DNA of 64,000 nucleotides, taken from contig NZ_JNYZ01000027.1 of the NCBI RefSeq assembly GCF_000717335.1, positions 186,001 to 250,000 of the forward strand, in the 5' to 3' direction. Shown here piece after piece: positions 6,385 to 16,199 of the stretch. The stretch comes from Amycolatopsis jejuensis. Its GTDB lineage: Bacteria > Actinomycetota > Actinomycetes > Mycobacteriales > Pseudonocardiaceae. Positions within the stretch are counted from its first letter, which is position 1; every line of letters begins with the position of its first letter. The position numbers and the translations under genes are program-made. The notes under the pieces were generated by a model, which saw only the letters and a list, made by a program, of their open reading frames with translations, was not told the origin of the DNA and searched no databases.

Positions 6385-8603
6385 CTTCTGCGTAAGGGTT
6401 CCGCGGCCACCCGAGCCGCGAGCCGCTCACCGAAGTACTCGATCTCCACCGGCGTGCGCGGCCGGGTGTATTCCACCGGAAGCCAGGCGTACGCGAGGTT
6501 TTTGCCCACCGTGTAACCGAATGCGCCGCTCGTGACGAACCCCGCCGGGCGACCTTCGGCATACACCGGTTCCCGGCCCTGCATCGGCCGCGCGTCCTCG
6601 ACGGTCAGGCACGTCAGCTTCCGGCTCACCGTCGAGGGCGAGCGGCCGACCAGCATGTCGCGGCCGAGGAAGTAGCCCTTGTCCATCCGCACCGCGAAGC
6701 CGAGACCCGCTTCGTACGGGTCGTGCTCAGTGGTCACGTCGACGCCGTATTTTCGGTGCCCTTCCTCCATTCGCAGGCTCCGCAACGCATCCTGCCCGGC
6801 CGCGACGATCCCGTGCGCCTGCCCGGCCGCCCACAGCGTGTCCCACAGCTGCCGTCCGAGGTCTGCGCCGGTGTGCAGTTCCCAGCCGGGTTCGCCCACT
6901 TCGGACACTCGCAGCACGGTCACCGGTACCTCGCCGGCGTACGTCCGCCACGCACGGGAGTCCGATGTGGACAGTTCGGGCAACACCTGCGGGGCAAGCG
7001 GTCCCCACAGGCCGAGACAGCAAGTGCCGGAAGTGGTTTCGCGCAACTGCACCGTGCCGTCGCCGGGGAGATGACGGCGTAACCACGCGACGTCACGGTG
7101 ATTGTGCACGGCGACGTGGAACCGCTCGGGCTCCAGCCGCGCGACGGTGAGGTCGCTGCGGACCCCGCCGTCTTCCCCCAGCAGCAACGTTTCCGTGATC
7201 GTGCCGGGCGGACGGTCGAGCTGGTTCGTGGTCATCGTCTGCAGAAACGGCAACGCACCACGGCCGGTGATCTCCAGCCTCCGCCTCGGGGTGAGGTCGA
7301 ACAGCGCCACCTGGCTCCGGGTCGCGACGGCTTCCTCTCGGCCGTCGCGGTACCACTGCGGCCGCGTCCAGCCGTCCTCGTCGCGGAAATGCGCGCCAAG
7401 GGCGACTTCGCGTTCGTAGCACGGCGTGGACCGAACCAGCCCCGCCGTCTTTGAAAGATGCCCGGCCGATGCCAGGCTGCGCTCCCGAACCTGCCCCGGA
7501 GCGAGCTGTACCCGATCGAACCGCGCGAGATCGACCGAGTGCAGGTCGAGGTGCGCCTGGCCCTCCACGAGCCATCGCGCCAGCTCCCGCGCAGCTCCGG
7601 CGGACCAGGTGCAGCCCAGCGCTTCGGCGACCCAAAACCCGTCGACCTCCGGGTGCTCGCCCAGCAATGGCAACCCGTCCGGCGTGCCGGGAAACAGGCT
7701 GCGGACACCTTCCTCGACCTTCGCGTCGGCGAGCGCGGGCATCAACCGGAGCGCGGCGGTCCACGATTCCTCGAACCCGGCCGGAGCGAACGCACCGCCG
7801 GGCTCGGCCGGGCCGAGCGCAGTGATCCCCAGCCGGTCGACGTGTTCCCGCATCTCCAGCCCGCCGACGCGCAGCACCGGTTTGCCCGCTTCGGTGAAGT
7901 CGTCGTTGTGCCCGGCCAGCCCGGCCAGCGGCGTCGTGCGTGCGTGGTCGTACGCGATCGGCACGACCGGCACCGTGAGGCCGGCCAGCCGTCCCACCGA
8001 AGGGCCGCGCAGCCCGGCGCACGAGATGACCAGGTCGGCGCGGAACCGGTCGGTCGCGGTCGCCACCGCGGTCACGCGCCCGGCCGCGCGCACGATCTCG
8101 ACGACTTCTTGCCCGGTCAGGAATCGTGCGCCCCGAGCCTCGGCCCGACGTGCCTGCGCGAGCGCCGCGCGGGCCGGTTTCACGAGCCCGTCCTCCGGGA
8201 CGTGCAGACCGCCGAGCACCTTCGCCGGGTCGAGCAGCGGGTGCAGCTGAGCGCATTCGCCCGGATCCCGCAGGTAGCCCCGGATCCCCGACGCGGTGGC
8301 CCAGCCGTGCCGTCGTCGCAGGTCAGCGAGCTGTTCGGGCGTCGTCGCCAGTTCGAGGCTGCCCACCGGCTGGAAGCACCAGTCGACGGTCAGTCCGGCG
8401 TACTTCTCCGCGGTGTACTTGGCGAACTCGGTGACCGCCCGGTCCCGATGAGTCCGGACCAGCACGCCAGCCCCGGACGACCCGATCGACGGCCCGCGTT
8501 CGAGCACCGTGACGTCGGTCCAGCCGCGTTCGGTGAGCTCGTCGGCGACCGCGCAGCCGAGCAGCCCGGCGCCGATCACGATCACTCGCGGTCGAGGTGC
8601 CAT
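6375..8603 (-). CDS. FAD-dependent oxidoreductase/aminomethyltransferase fusion (dimethylglycine/sarcosine dehydrogenase-like)
   Basis: 742 residues. Residues 1-375 form a DAO-type FAD domain with the dinucleotide motif VIGAGLLGCAVADEL. A middle FAO-like segment follows (PCYEREVALGAHF), then a GcvT-type folate-binding domain from about 430 to the end (SQVALFDLTPRRRLEITG, LRMEEGHRKYG). This two-domain layout is that of dimethylglycine dehydrogenase and sarcosine dehydrogenase, which demethylate N-methylglycines and pass the C1 unit to tetrahydrofolate. ATG 8603 follows a purine-rich stretch. An IclR gene upstream on the same strand and an imperfect palindrome between them suggest substrate-controlled expression. 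The exact methylamine is inferred. Confidence 0.85.
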   Translation of the reverse strand: MAPRPRVIVIGAGLLGCAVADELTERGWTDVTVLERGPSIGSSGAGVLVRTHRDRAVTEFAKYTAEKYAGLTVDWCFQPVGSLELATTPEQLADLRRRHGWATASGIRGYLRDPGECAQLHPLLDPAKVLGGLHVPEDGLVKPARAALAQARRAEARGARFLTGQEVVEIVRAAGRVTAVATATDRFRADLVISCAGLRGPSVGRLAGLTVPVVPIAYDHARTTPLAGLAGHNDDFTEAGKPVLRVGGLEMREHVDRLGITALGPAEPGGAFAPAGFEESWTAALRLMPALADAKVEEGVRSLFPGTPDGLPLLGEHPEVDGFWVAEALGCTWSAGAARELARWLVEGQAHLDLHSVDLARFDRVQLAPGQVRERSLASAGHLSKTAGLVRSTPCYEREVALGAHFRDEDGWTRPQWYRDGREEAVATRSQVALFDLTPRRRLEITGRGALPFLQTMTTNQLDRPPGTITETLLLGEDGGVRSDLTVARLEPERFHVAVHNHRDVAWLRRHLPGDGTVQLRETTSGTCCLGLWGPLAPQVLPELSTSDSRAWRTYAGEVPVTVLRVSEVGEPGWELHTGADLGRQLWDTLWAAGQAHGIVAAGQDALRSLRMEEGHRKYGVDVTTEHDPYEAGLGFAVRMDKGYFLGRDMLVGRSPSTVSRKLTCLTVEDARPMQGREPVYAEGRPAGFVTSGAFGYTVGKNLAYAWLPVEYTRPRTPVEIEYFGERLAARVAAEPLRRSHE

Positions 8604-8624
8604 CGCGAGGTACCCCCTGCGCGC

Positions 8625-8660
8625 GTTGCGGATGAAGATCGGCGTTCCGTCTTCTGCAAC
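8625..8660. promoter_or_regulatory. Imperfect inverted repeat, candidate IclR operator
   Basis: gttgcggatga (8625-8635) and tcttctgcaac (8650-8660) are inverted repeats matching at 9 of 11 positions. They lie 22 nt upstream of the flavoprotein start and between it and the IclR gene. Confidence 0.4.
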
Positions 8661-8702
8661 ACCAAAAAGTGCGCGATCCGGGGCGCGCTGTCAAGAGACG
8701 GC

Positions 8703-9488
8703 TCAGGTGGAGAAGTACCCGAGCTGGGCGGAGAGTTCCTTGGCGGCGGACGCCATCGGGGCCACGATCTGCCGGATCCGCTGCTTGGAAAGCCGGTACG
8801 ACGGGCCGGACGCGCTCATCGCCGCCACCACCTCGCCGCCCGGTCCGCGCACCGGCACCGCGACCGCGTGCATCCCCAGCTCCAGCTCCTCGAAGCAGGC
8901 CGCGTACCCGTCCTCGGCCACGCGGTCGAGCTCGGTGGCCAGCTCGTCGCGGTCGACCGTGGTACGCGGCGTGTACTGCTCCAGGTCGTGGCCGAGCATG
9001 CGCTTGCGGTCGGCCTCGTCCATCGCGGCGAGCAGCACCTTGCCGCTGGACGTGGCGTGCAGCGGCGTGCGCTGGCCGGTCCAGTTCTGCGTGGTGATCG
9101 CCGCCGACCCGCGGGCCTGGCTGATGTTGATGGCGACCCCGTCGTCGGCGATCGCGATGTTCACCGTCTCGCCCAGCTCCTCGGCCAGCGACTGGCAGGT
9201 CTGCCTGCCGAGCTTCGCGAGGTCCATCCGGCCGGTGGCCGCCCCGGCGAGCCGGACCACGCCGAAGCCGATCGCGTACTTGCCCCGCTCGCCGAGCTGC
9301 TCGACCAGCCCATGCGCCTCCAGCACGCTGAGCAGCCGGGACACCGTGGACTTGTGCACCCCCAGCTCACCGGCGATTTCGGTGATCCCGGTCTCGCCTC
9401 CGCGGGCCAGCAGTTCCAGCACCGTGATCGCGCGGTCGACGGATTGCACCGCACTTCCCGTTGCGTTTCCCGAGTCCTGGTTCCGCAT
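8703..9488 (-). CDS. IclR-family transcriptional regulator
   Basis: 261 residues. The N-terminal winged helix (VDRAITVLELLARGGETGIT, LGVHKSTVSRLLSVLEAHGL) and the C-terminal IclR effector domain (LHATSSGKVLLAAM, GYAACFEELELGMHAVAVPV) are both complete. ATG 9488 is preceded 6 nt upstream by TACTGT (minus strand, 9495-9500), a leaderless layout. It is encoded upstream of and in line with the dimethylglycine-dehydrogenase-like gene, so it probably senses that pathway's substrate. Whether it represses or activates is not visible. Confidence 0.92.
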   Translation of the reverse strand: MRNQDSGNATGSAVQSVDRAITVLELLARGGETGITEIAGELGVHKSTVSRLLSVLEAHGLVEQLGERGKYAIGFGVVRLAGAATGRMDLAKLGRQTCQSLAEELGETVNIAIADDGVAINISQARGSAAITTQNWTGQRTPLHATSSGKVLLAAMDEADRKRMLGHDLEQYTPRTTVDRDELATELDRVAEDGYAACFEELELGMHAVAVPVRGPGGEVVAAMSASGPSYRLSKQRIRQIVAPMASAAKELSAQLGYFST

Positions 9489-9661
9489 GACGCAACAGTA
9501 ACCGCTCCGCTGCGATCTGTTCGGCTGAGCGGGCGAACCCGGCTCCCGAGGGGTCCGGATGGCTCCGGATGGCCTAGCGCAGGCCGGTGATCTTGATCTT
9601 TCCGGTGGTCAAACGCGCGGGTCGCGGAGACGAGTGCGGGAAGGAGTGCGAACATGTGGTC

Positions 9662-10339
9662 ATGAAGGCACGTGTCTTGGTGGTCGACGACGACCCCGCG
9701 CTCGCGGAGATGCTCACCATCGTGCTCCGCGGAGAGGGGTTCGACACCGCGGTGGTCGCGGACGGTTCGCGGGCGCTGCCCGCGTTGCGGGAGCTGAAAC
9801 CGGACCTGGTCCTCCTGGACCTGATGCTGCCCGGGATGAACGGCATCGACGTGTGCAAGGCGATCCGCGCCGAGTCGGGCGTGCCGATCGTCATGCTCAC
9901 GGCCAAGAGCGACACCGTCGACATAGTGCTGGGCCTCGAGTCCGGCGCCGACGACTACGTCGTCAAGCCGTTCAAGCCGAAAGAGCTGGTCGCGCGGGTG
10001 CGGGCGCGGATGCGCCGCACCGAGGCCGAGCCCGCCGAGTCGCTCACCATCGGCGACCTCGCCATCGACGTGCCCGGCCACGAGGTCACCCGCGAGGGCA
10101 AGGCCATCCCGCTCACGCCGCTGGAGTTCGACCTGCTCGTGGCGCTGGCCCGCAAACCGCGGCAGGTGTTCACCCGCGAGGTTCTGCTGGAGCAGGTGTG
10201 GGGGTACCGGCACGCGGCGGACACGCGGCTGGTGAACGTGCACGTCCAGCGCCTGCGGTCGAAGGTGGAGAAGGACCCGGAGCACCCCGAGGTGGTGCTG
10301 ACGGTGCGTGGGGTCGGCTACAAGGCCGGCCCGCCGTGA
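9662..10339 (+). CDS. mtrA: Response regulator MtrA
   Basis: 225 residues, OmpR class. The receiver domain shows the acidic pocket VVDDD, the phosphorylated Asp in LVLLDLMLPGMNG and the Lys in VVKPFKPKEL. The C-terminal winged helix contains LTPLEFDLLVALARKPRQVF and RGVGYKAGPP, nearly identical to mycobacterial MtrA. It controls cell-wall and division genes. An in-frame GTG at 9656 is an alternative start with better spacing to AAGGAG (9641-9646) and would add two residues. mtrB follows after 7 nt. Confidence 0.97.
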   Translation: MKARVLVVDDDPALAEMLTIVLRGEGFDTAVVADGSRALPALRELKPDLVLLDLMLPGMNGIDVCKAIRAESGVPIVMLTAKSDTVDIVLGLESGADDYVVKPFKPKELVARVRARMRRTEAEPAESLTIGDLAIDVPGHEVTREGKAIPLTPLEFDLLVALARKPRQVFTREVLLEQVWGYRHAADTRLVNVHVQRLRSKVEKDPEHPEVVLTVRGVGYKAGPP

Positions 10340-10346
10340 TCGTGCG

Positions 10347-12077
10347 ATGACCGCTTCCGCGGGGCGGCTGCGTGCCGCCACCCGCGCCACGGTCCGGCTG
10401 GTCCGCCGGGTCGTGGTCTTCGCCCGCCGCCGCGCCGTGGCGTTCAACGAGCTGTGGCGGCATTCGCTGCAGTTCCGGGTCACCATCTCGACGCTCGCGC
10501 TGTCGTCGGCCGTGGTCTTCGTGCTGGGCATGGTGCTGCAGAACCAGATCACCGAACGGCTGCTCGACACCAAGCGCCGGGCCGCGATCGAGCAGACCCA
10601 GGCGCTCGCCGACACGGCAGCGCGGGAGCTCGTCGGGGTCGGCGGCGAATCGCCGGACGCGTTGCACACGCGCCTGGAAAACGCGTTGAAAAAGATCTCC
10701 ACCACGTCGTCGTCGCCGGCCGGTTCCACGGCGGGCACGTTCGAGCCGGTGCTCGCGAGCGTCGGCCGGGGGCAGGTCGGCAGCGACCCGGTGTACGTCG
10801 GGCCGTTCGCGTCCGTGCCGGTGCGGCTGCGCCAGTTCGTGGAGGCCGACCACCTCGCGCGGCTCGAGCACACGGTCGACGAGAACGGCGTGCGCACGAC
10901 GTACCTCATCGTCGGCACGCCGCTGAGCTCGGTGGCCAGCCCGCTGCAGCTGTACTTGCTGTTCCCGCTCACGAGCGAGCAGAACACGGTGTCCACCGTG
11001 CAGAACACGCTGTTCGTCGCGGGTCTCGTGCTGCTGCTCCTGCTCGCCGGCATCACGAACCTGGTGGTCCGGCAGGTGGTGCGGCCGGTCCGGCAGGCGG
11101 TCGCGGCGGCCGAGCAGTTCGCGGGCGGCGACCTCGACCAGCGCCTTGCCGTGGTCGGCGAGGACGACCTGGCCAAGCTCGCCGTGTCGTACAACGGCAT
11201 GGCCGCGAGCATCCAGAAGCAGATCCGCCAGCTCGAGGAGTTCGGCGGGCTGCAGCGCCGGTTCACCTCGGATGTGTCACACGAGCTGCGCACGCCGCTG
11301 ACCACCGTGCGGATGGCCGCCGACGTGCTGCACGCGTCGCGCGAGCAGTTCCCGCCCGGGCTCGCCAGGTCCACCGAACTGCTGGTCGACGAGCTCGACC
11401 GGTTCGAGGCACTGCTCGGCGACCTGCTGGAGATCAGCAGGCTCGACGCGGGTGTCGAGGAGCTGTCGGCCGAGTACATCGACGTGCGGCCGATCGCGAC
11501 CCGCGCCGTCGAGCAGGTGCGGGTGCTCGCGGGGTCGGCAGGCAGCGCGGTCGAGCTGGTGCTGCCGGACGAGGACACCTCCGCCGAGGTGGACGCGCGC
11601 CGGATCGAGCGGATCCTGCGCAACCTGCTGGCCAACGCCGTCGACCACAGCGAGGGCAAACCCGTCGTGCTCACCGTCGGGGTGAACGAGACCGCGGTGG
11701 CCATCACGGTGCGGGACTACGGCGTCGGCCTGCGGGCGGGCGAGGACGAGCTGGTGTTCAACCGGTTCTGGCGGGCCGATCCGTCGCGCAACCGGCGCAC
11801 CGGCGGTACGGGTCTCGGGCTGGCGATCAGCCAGGAGGACGCGCGGCTGCACGGCGGCGTCCTCGACGCGTGGGGCGAGCCGGGGCAGGGGGCGTGCTTC
11901 CGGCTCGAGGTGCCGCGCCGGCAGGGCGTGCCGATCGTGGAGAGCCCGCTGGTGCTGCCGCCCGCCGACGCCGTTTCGGAGATCACCCTGTCACCGTCGA
12001 CGGTCGCCGAACTGCAGCCCGCGCCGGAGGCCATCCTGGCCGATCCGGCGCCGGACCGTGAGGAGGTCGGCCAGTGA
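10347..12077 (+). CDS. mtrB: Sensor histidine kinase MtrB
   Basis: 576 residues. Two membrane helices (about residues 50-70, VTISTLALSSAVVFVLGMVL, and 225-245, LFVAGLVLLLLLAGITNLVV) flank an extracytoplasmic sensor. HAMP follows, then HisKA with the phospho-accepting His in FTSDVSHELRTPLTTVR and an ATPase domain (NLLANAVDHS, GTGLGLAIS). It phosphorylates MtrA. The long C-terminal tail after the kinase is variable. ATG 10347 lies 7 nt after mtrA, and the 3' end overlaps lpqB by 4 nt (GTGA), so the three genes form an operon. Confidence 0.97.
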   Translation: MTASAGRLRAATRATVRLVRRVVVFARRRAVAFNELWRHSLQFRVTISTLALSSAVVFVLGMVLQNQITERLLDTKRRAAIEQTQALADTAARELVGVGGESPDALHTRLENALKKISTTSSSPAGSTAGTFEPVLASVGRGQVGSDPVYVGPFASVPVRLRQFVEADHLARLEHTVDENGVRTTYLIVGTPLSSVASPLQLYLLFPLTSEQNTVSTVQNTLFVAGLVLLLLLAGITNLVVRQVVRPVRQAVAAAEQFAGGDLDQRLAVVGEDDLAKLAVSYNGMAASIQKQIRQLEEFGGLQRRFTSDVSHELRTPLTTVRMAADVLHASREQFPPGLARSTELLVDELDRFEALLGDLLEISRLDAGVEELSAEYIDVRPIATRAVEQVRVLAGSAGSAVELVLPDEDTSAEVDARRIERILRNLLANAVDHSEGKPVVLTVGVNETAVAITVRDYGVGLRAGEDELVFNRFWRADPSRNRRTGGTGLGLAISQEDARLHGGVLDAWGEPGQGACFRLEVPRRQGVPIVESPLVLPPADAVSEITLSPSTVAELQPAPEAILADPAPDREEVGQ

Positions 12078-13825
12078 GGCGCGTGTTGCTCCTGGTGGCC
12101 TGCTTGGTCTTGCTCGCGGGCTGCGCGAACGTGCCGCTGGAATCGCAGCCGGTGGTGGTGTCCGCGGAGAAACCGCCGCAGCAGGCCAACAACGCGCCGG
12201 AACCGCCGGAGAACGCCGACCCGCTCGACATCGTCCGGCTGTTCATCAAGGCCAACGCCGACCCGCGGTCCGGCAATGCCGCTTCGCGCGCCTTCCTCGA
12301 CGAACGGCAGCGCAGCGCGTGGAAGCCGACGCGCGCGATCACGATCATCGACAACACGTTCAGCACGGTTTACGACACCACGGCGACCCCGTCGCCCACG
12401 TCGACGCCGCCCGCGGATCCGAACGTCCGCACGGTTTCGGTGCGTGGGTCGGTGCTCGGAACGTTGAGCACCGACAGCACGTTCATCCCCGGCAGCGGCC
12501 CCGCCGAGCAGACGTTCCAGGTCCGCAAGCAGGCCAACGGGCAGTGGCGGATTTCGAGCCCGCCGCCGGTGCTCCTGGTGACCGACGACGAGTTCAACGG
12601 CAACTACAACCGGGTCGCGGTCAGCTTCTACTCGCCCGACTCGGGCACGTTCGTCCCGGATTTGCGTTATGTGGCAGCAAAACCGCAGTCGGGCATGCCG
12701 GGGCGGGTGATGGACCTGATCCTGGCGGGCCCGTCGGCCGGGCTCACCGGCGCGGTGAAAAACCTGCTGGGCGACGGGGTCTCGCTCGAAACGAACGTGA
12801 AGAACAACGACGACGGTTCGCTGACGGTGCCACTGAGCGGGCTGAACGGGGCCAGCCCGGAGACGCGGTCGTTGATCGCCGCGCAGATCGTGCTGTCGAT
12901 GCAGACGGTCACGTCCACGCGGATCCGGCTGCTGGCCGACGGCGCGCCACTGGTGCGTGATCACGAGTACTGGCGTAGCAGCGATGTCCCGGCGTACAGC
13001 GCGGCTTCGTCGCCCAGCCCGGACCTGATGGGCATGATGACGGTCGGCGGCCGCATCCGTTCTCTTGGCGACGGCGCGCCCATCCCAGGCCCCGCGGGAA
13101 GCGGCGCGTACGCGGTGGTGAGCGGCGCCCAGTCGATCGACGGCAAGCGCTTGGCGGTGGTCGAACACAGCGGCGGCGGGGTCCAGCTGCGCATCGGCGA
13201 TATGGGCCGTGACCTGCCGCCGGTGGAGCTGGTGGGCGGCAGCCTGAGCCGCCCGACGTGGCGTCCGGCCCCCACCGGCGCAGGCCCGTCGGGCGAGGTG
13301 TGGACGGTGGTCGACCACGCCATCATCGCGCGCATGGTCCTCGACCCGAGCGGCCGATGGCTACGCCAGAGCGTGAACGCGAACGACCTGCTGGCGCTCG
13401 GCCAGATCGGCACCCTGCGCCTGTCCCGCGACGGCGCCCGCGTGGCCGCGACAGTGAACGGCCAGCTGGTAGTGGCGTCGGTGGTGCGCACCGGCGACAC
13501 GGTCACCTTGCGCGAGCCCAGGGTCCTGCAACCGGGCGCACTGTCGTCGGTGGCGGACGTCGACTGGGGCTCGACGCCGGACACGCTGGTGGCCACGACG
13601 TCGTCACCGTCGCAACCGGTGGAGCGAGTGTCCGTGGACGGCCGCCGGATGGACGCGTACAACAGCTCGAACCTGACGGCCCCGGTCCGAGCGGTCGCGG
13701 CCGCCCCGAGCCGCCCGATCGTGGTAGCCGACGGCGGAGGTTTGTGGAACGCGACTGAGCTGGGTGAGGTATGGCGGCCACAGGCGCACACGATGGTGGG
13801 GGCGGATCCGTTTTATCCGGGGTGA
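12074..13825 (+). CDS. lpqB: Lipoprotein LpqB, accessory protein of MtrAB
   Basis: 583 residues. GTG 12074 overlaps the mtrB stop. The N-terminus RRVLLLVACLVLLAGCAN is a lipoprotein signal with lipobox LAGC. A GerMN-like domain lies near residues 170-300 and the C-terminal half is a beta-propeller-like LpqB domain. In mycobacteria LpqB binds the outer face of MtrB and modulates MtrA phosphorylation. Operon position and length fit the family exactly. Confidence 0.96.
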   Translation: MRRVLLLVACLVLLAGCANVPLESQPVVVSAEKPPQQANNAPEPPENADPLDIVRLFIKANADPRSGNAASRAFLDERQRSAWKPTRAITIIDNTFSTVYDTTATPSPTSTPPADPNVRTVSVRGSVLGTLSTDSTFIPGSGPAEQTFQVRKQANGQWRISSPPPVLLVTDDEFNGNYNRVAVSFYSPDSGTFVPDLRYVAAKPQSGMPGRVMDLILAGPSAGLTGAVKNLLGDGVSLETNVKNNDDGSLTVPLSGLNGASPETRSLIAAQIVLSMQTVTSTRIRLLADGAPLVRDHEYWRSSDVPAYSAASSPSPDLMGMMTVGGRIRSLGDGAPIPGPAGSGAYAVVSGAQSIDGKRLAVVEHSGGGVQLRIGDMGRDLPPVELVGGSLSRPTWRPAPTGAGPSGEVWTVVDHAIIARMVLDPSGRWLRQSVNANDLLALGQIGTLRLSRDGARVAATVNGQLVVASVVRTGDTVTLREPRVLQPGALSSVADVDWGSTPDTLVATTSSPSQPVERVSVDGRRMDAYNSSNLTAPVRAVAAAPSRPIVVADGGGLWNATELGEVWRPQAHTMVGADPFYPG

Positions 13826-13985
13826 GCTTGGGTTCTGGCTTTTCCTCGCGCTGCGGTCACCAGCACCTTTGTTCGTCATCAGGTCGCAGCCTGTCCCGGG
13901 CGACTTACTGCGGTCCGCAGTTCACGCGTCGCTGGACTCCCTCTGGTTTTCGAAACTGTCGGTGGTCGGGTGCACACTGATTGTC

Positions 13986-14636
13986 ATGTTGCTGAACCTG
14001 CTACTCCCGTCCCGATGCGCCGGCTGTGACACCCGCGGCGCCCCCGTCTGCTCCGCCTGCTCACGAGTGTGGGGGACCCCCACCCCGGTATCCCGCGCCC
14101 CGCTGGCAAACCTGGTTCCCGCGTACGCATTGGCGCGCTACGAAGGCGTCGCAAAACGAATCCTGATCACCTACAAGGAGCGCGGCCGCCGCGACGTTGC
14201 CCCCACCCTGGGCCGGGCATTGGCGACTGCCCTGTCCTCATTCGCTGCCGTGCCGTCCTTCGCTGCCCTGTCCTCCGGCACCCCGCCCTGGTGCCTGGTC
14301 CCGGCCCCAAGCCGGAGGACAGCGTCGAGAACCCGCGGCGGCCCCCACGTCCAGCGACTGGCCGAGGTGTGCGCCCGCCGGGTCGGCGCCTACGTCGCCC
14401 CAGCCCTGACACTGAAAGGCGGCCGCGACGCAGTCGGCCTGAGCCGCGCGGAACGCGCCAGAAACCTAGAAGGCCACCTCCACTACACCCCCTCCGGGCG
14501 ACCCCCACCAGGAACCCGAGTAGTCGTCGTGGACGACGTCATCACCACAGGTGCCACATCCGCCGCATGCGTCACCACGTTGAAAAACGCAGGCATCAAG
14601 GTGACGGCGGTGGTAGCCCTGCTGGCGACCGTCTGA
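13986..14636 (+). CDS. ComF-family phosphoribosyltransferase-like protein
   Basis: 216 residues from ATG 13986. An N-terminal zinc ribbon is formed by CAGC and CSAC (residues 10-26). The C-terminal phosphoribosyltransferase fold carries the PRPP motif VVVVDDVITTGATSAA. ComF proteins support DNA uptake in competent bacteria, but their role in actinobacteria is unsettled. A start at GTG 13962 is possible; neither has a clear ribosome site. It keeps the lpqB-comF-hpf order seen in mycobacteria. The middle (about residues 75-110) is Ser/Ala/Pro-rich and looks expanded. Confidence 0.88.
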   Translation: MLLNLLLPSRCAGCDTRGAPVCSACSRVWGTPTPVSRAPLANLVPAYALARYEGVAKRILITYKERGRRDVAPTLGRALATALSSFAAVPSFAALSSGTPPWCLVPAPSRRTASRTRGGPHVQRLAEVCARRVGAYVAPALTLKGGRDAVGLSRAERARNLEGHLHYTPSGRPPPGTRVVVVDDVITTGATSAACVTTLKNAGIKVTAVVALLATV

Positions 14637-14913
14637 GACACGCACAGTCACGGGAGTACCGGTGGCTGGAAGGAACCCGGTTGCAGTTCGACCAAACGAC
14701 CTGAGAGGAGCTTGATCCGCCACGAACCACCGGTCGAGCTCGGCCATTCACACGACGGCGGAGGGTTGTCGTGGCCCCCCGCGAACTATGCGGCCCTGGT
14801 TTCTGTGGGGCCTCGGCTTGATCGTCGCCGTCCCTTCCAGCCGCGTGGTTCGGCCCGTCCGCCCGCAGCTGGATCGCTTCGGCTCGAACCGTCCGCCCAG
14901 TCCACTGTTCGGG

Positions 14914-15026
14914 CTGTCCGGCCGTTTCGCAGCGCGGCCAGCTTCGGCTCAACCGTCCTCCTGCTCGGCCTGTCCGGCCGTTTCGCAGCGCGGCCAGCTT
15001 CGGCTCAACCGGCTTCGGCTCAACCG
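14914..15026. repeat. 56-bp period tandem repeat
   Basis: A 42-bp segment at 14914-14955 recurs exactly at 14970-15011 (period 56), and its last part (gcttcggctcaaccg) is repeated once more at 15012-15026. Confidence 0.85.
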
Positions 15027-15367
15027 TCCTCCAGCTGGTCTCGCGGCTAGATCCGTTCGGGCTCAACCGTCCATCCAGTCTGCTGCGCGGCCTGGCCGTC
15101 CGGTGCGCAGCCGAACCTGCCTCGGTTCGACCCGCCCGCCGTCCAGTTCGCTTTGCGGCTGGCCGTCCGCCCCACAGCTGAATCTGCCCCCCGTTCGATC
15201 CGTCGCAGTCCTGCCCACTGGGCGGCCGGACTGGCCGCCCAGCCAACCACGCTCCCGCTCGACCATCTCTTCCCAATCCACCGCCCAGCCGGATCACCCC
15301 ACCCCGCTACAAAGCCACTCCCACCAAACCGCTCACCCGGTCCAGCCGGTCGATCCCGCTCTAACCG

Positions 15368-15550
15368 CCCACTCGGCTCAGTCGGCCGGTCTGGCCGAAC
15401 TGCCCACCTGACCCAGTCCGCCGGTCCGCCCACTCGGCTCAGTCGGCCGGTCTGGCCGAACTGCCCACCTGATCCAGTCCGCCGGTCCGCCCACTCGGCT
15501 CAGCCCGCCGGTCCGCCCACCCGACTAAGTCCGCTGGTCCGGCCGACTGC
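15368..15550. repeat. 61-bp period tandem repeat
   Basis: Units start at 15368, 15429 and 15490 with the lead sequence cccactcggctcag. The first two are almost identical and the third is diverged. Confidence 0.85.
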
Positions 15551-16199
15551 CCACCCGGCTCAGCCCGCCAGTCCGGCCAACCGTCCACCCGACCCAGCCG
15601 CCCACCCAACCCCAACCCGTCAATCCTCTCAACCGCCCGCCCCGCAACGAAACACGCTCGGCCACCACCTCCAGGCGTCACCTACACGAGTGATGTCAAG
15701 AGGGAACCCCGCACCCTTGCCGGCCGTTGTCCGGGTATGAGGGTCTGGGCCGGAATCACCCCGGCGGCTGAGCACTCCACCGGGGTGGCGGCTGCGGGGT
15801 GCGGGGCTGTCACCCTCGGCGTCCGAGGTGCTGTTCCGTTGCGCCGTCCGCGTGAAACATCCACTCGCGCGTTCGGCCTTCCGGGCGGTGGTTTCCGGGC
15901 GTGCACGGGCGTTTCGCTGCGCGCCGTAACGGGTTCCCGAATCGTGACATCCCCCGGCTCGGGGGCTGTTGCGGACGGCGTGATGAAGCTAACGTGCTCC
16001 GCTATCAGCAGAACCTGCAGGCAGGGAGGTGTGCAGCCCATGTCCCTGGCGCCGGAGGCCCGCTGAGTCCCGCGTTCGAGCATCCGCCACGAGACGTCGT
16101 GACCGGCCGCCGAATTCTTCTCAGCCCGCCGCACCCGCGCAGTACCGGCGCCGTGAGAACACAACAGCTCGCCGTCTTTTTCAGCGAGGGAGGTCGTGT

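Larger units (their letters stand above)
14637..16199. other. Gene-free, repeat-rich gap between comF and hpf
   Basis: About 1.56 kb with open frames on both strands but only low-complexity Arg/Pro/Ser translations. 14637-15720 is built of degenerate GC-rich repeats (see the two repeat entries). 15720-16199 is less repetitive and should hold the hpf promoter and leader; short hairpins are present there (for example cccccg/cggggg near 15953-15967) but no known riboswitch was recognised. A tiny frame starting at ATG 16039 (MSLAPEAR) has GGAGG upstream; I could not support it as a gene. Confidence 0.6.

Noticed and set aside
9161..11707. 848-residue minus-strand frame across iclR, mtrA and mtrB
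   Set aside because: It overlaps three well-supported genes and is Ser/Arg-rich noise.
14596..15297. 233-residue minus-strand frame between comF and hpf
   Set aside because: It is translated from tandem repeats, with no ribosome site and no recognisable domain.
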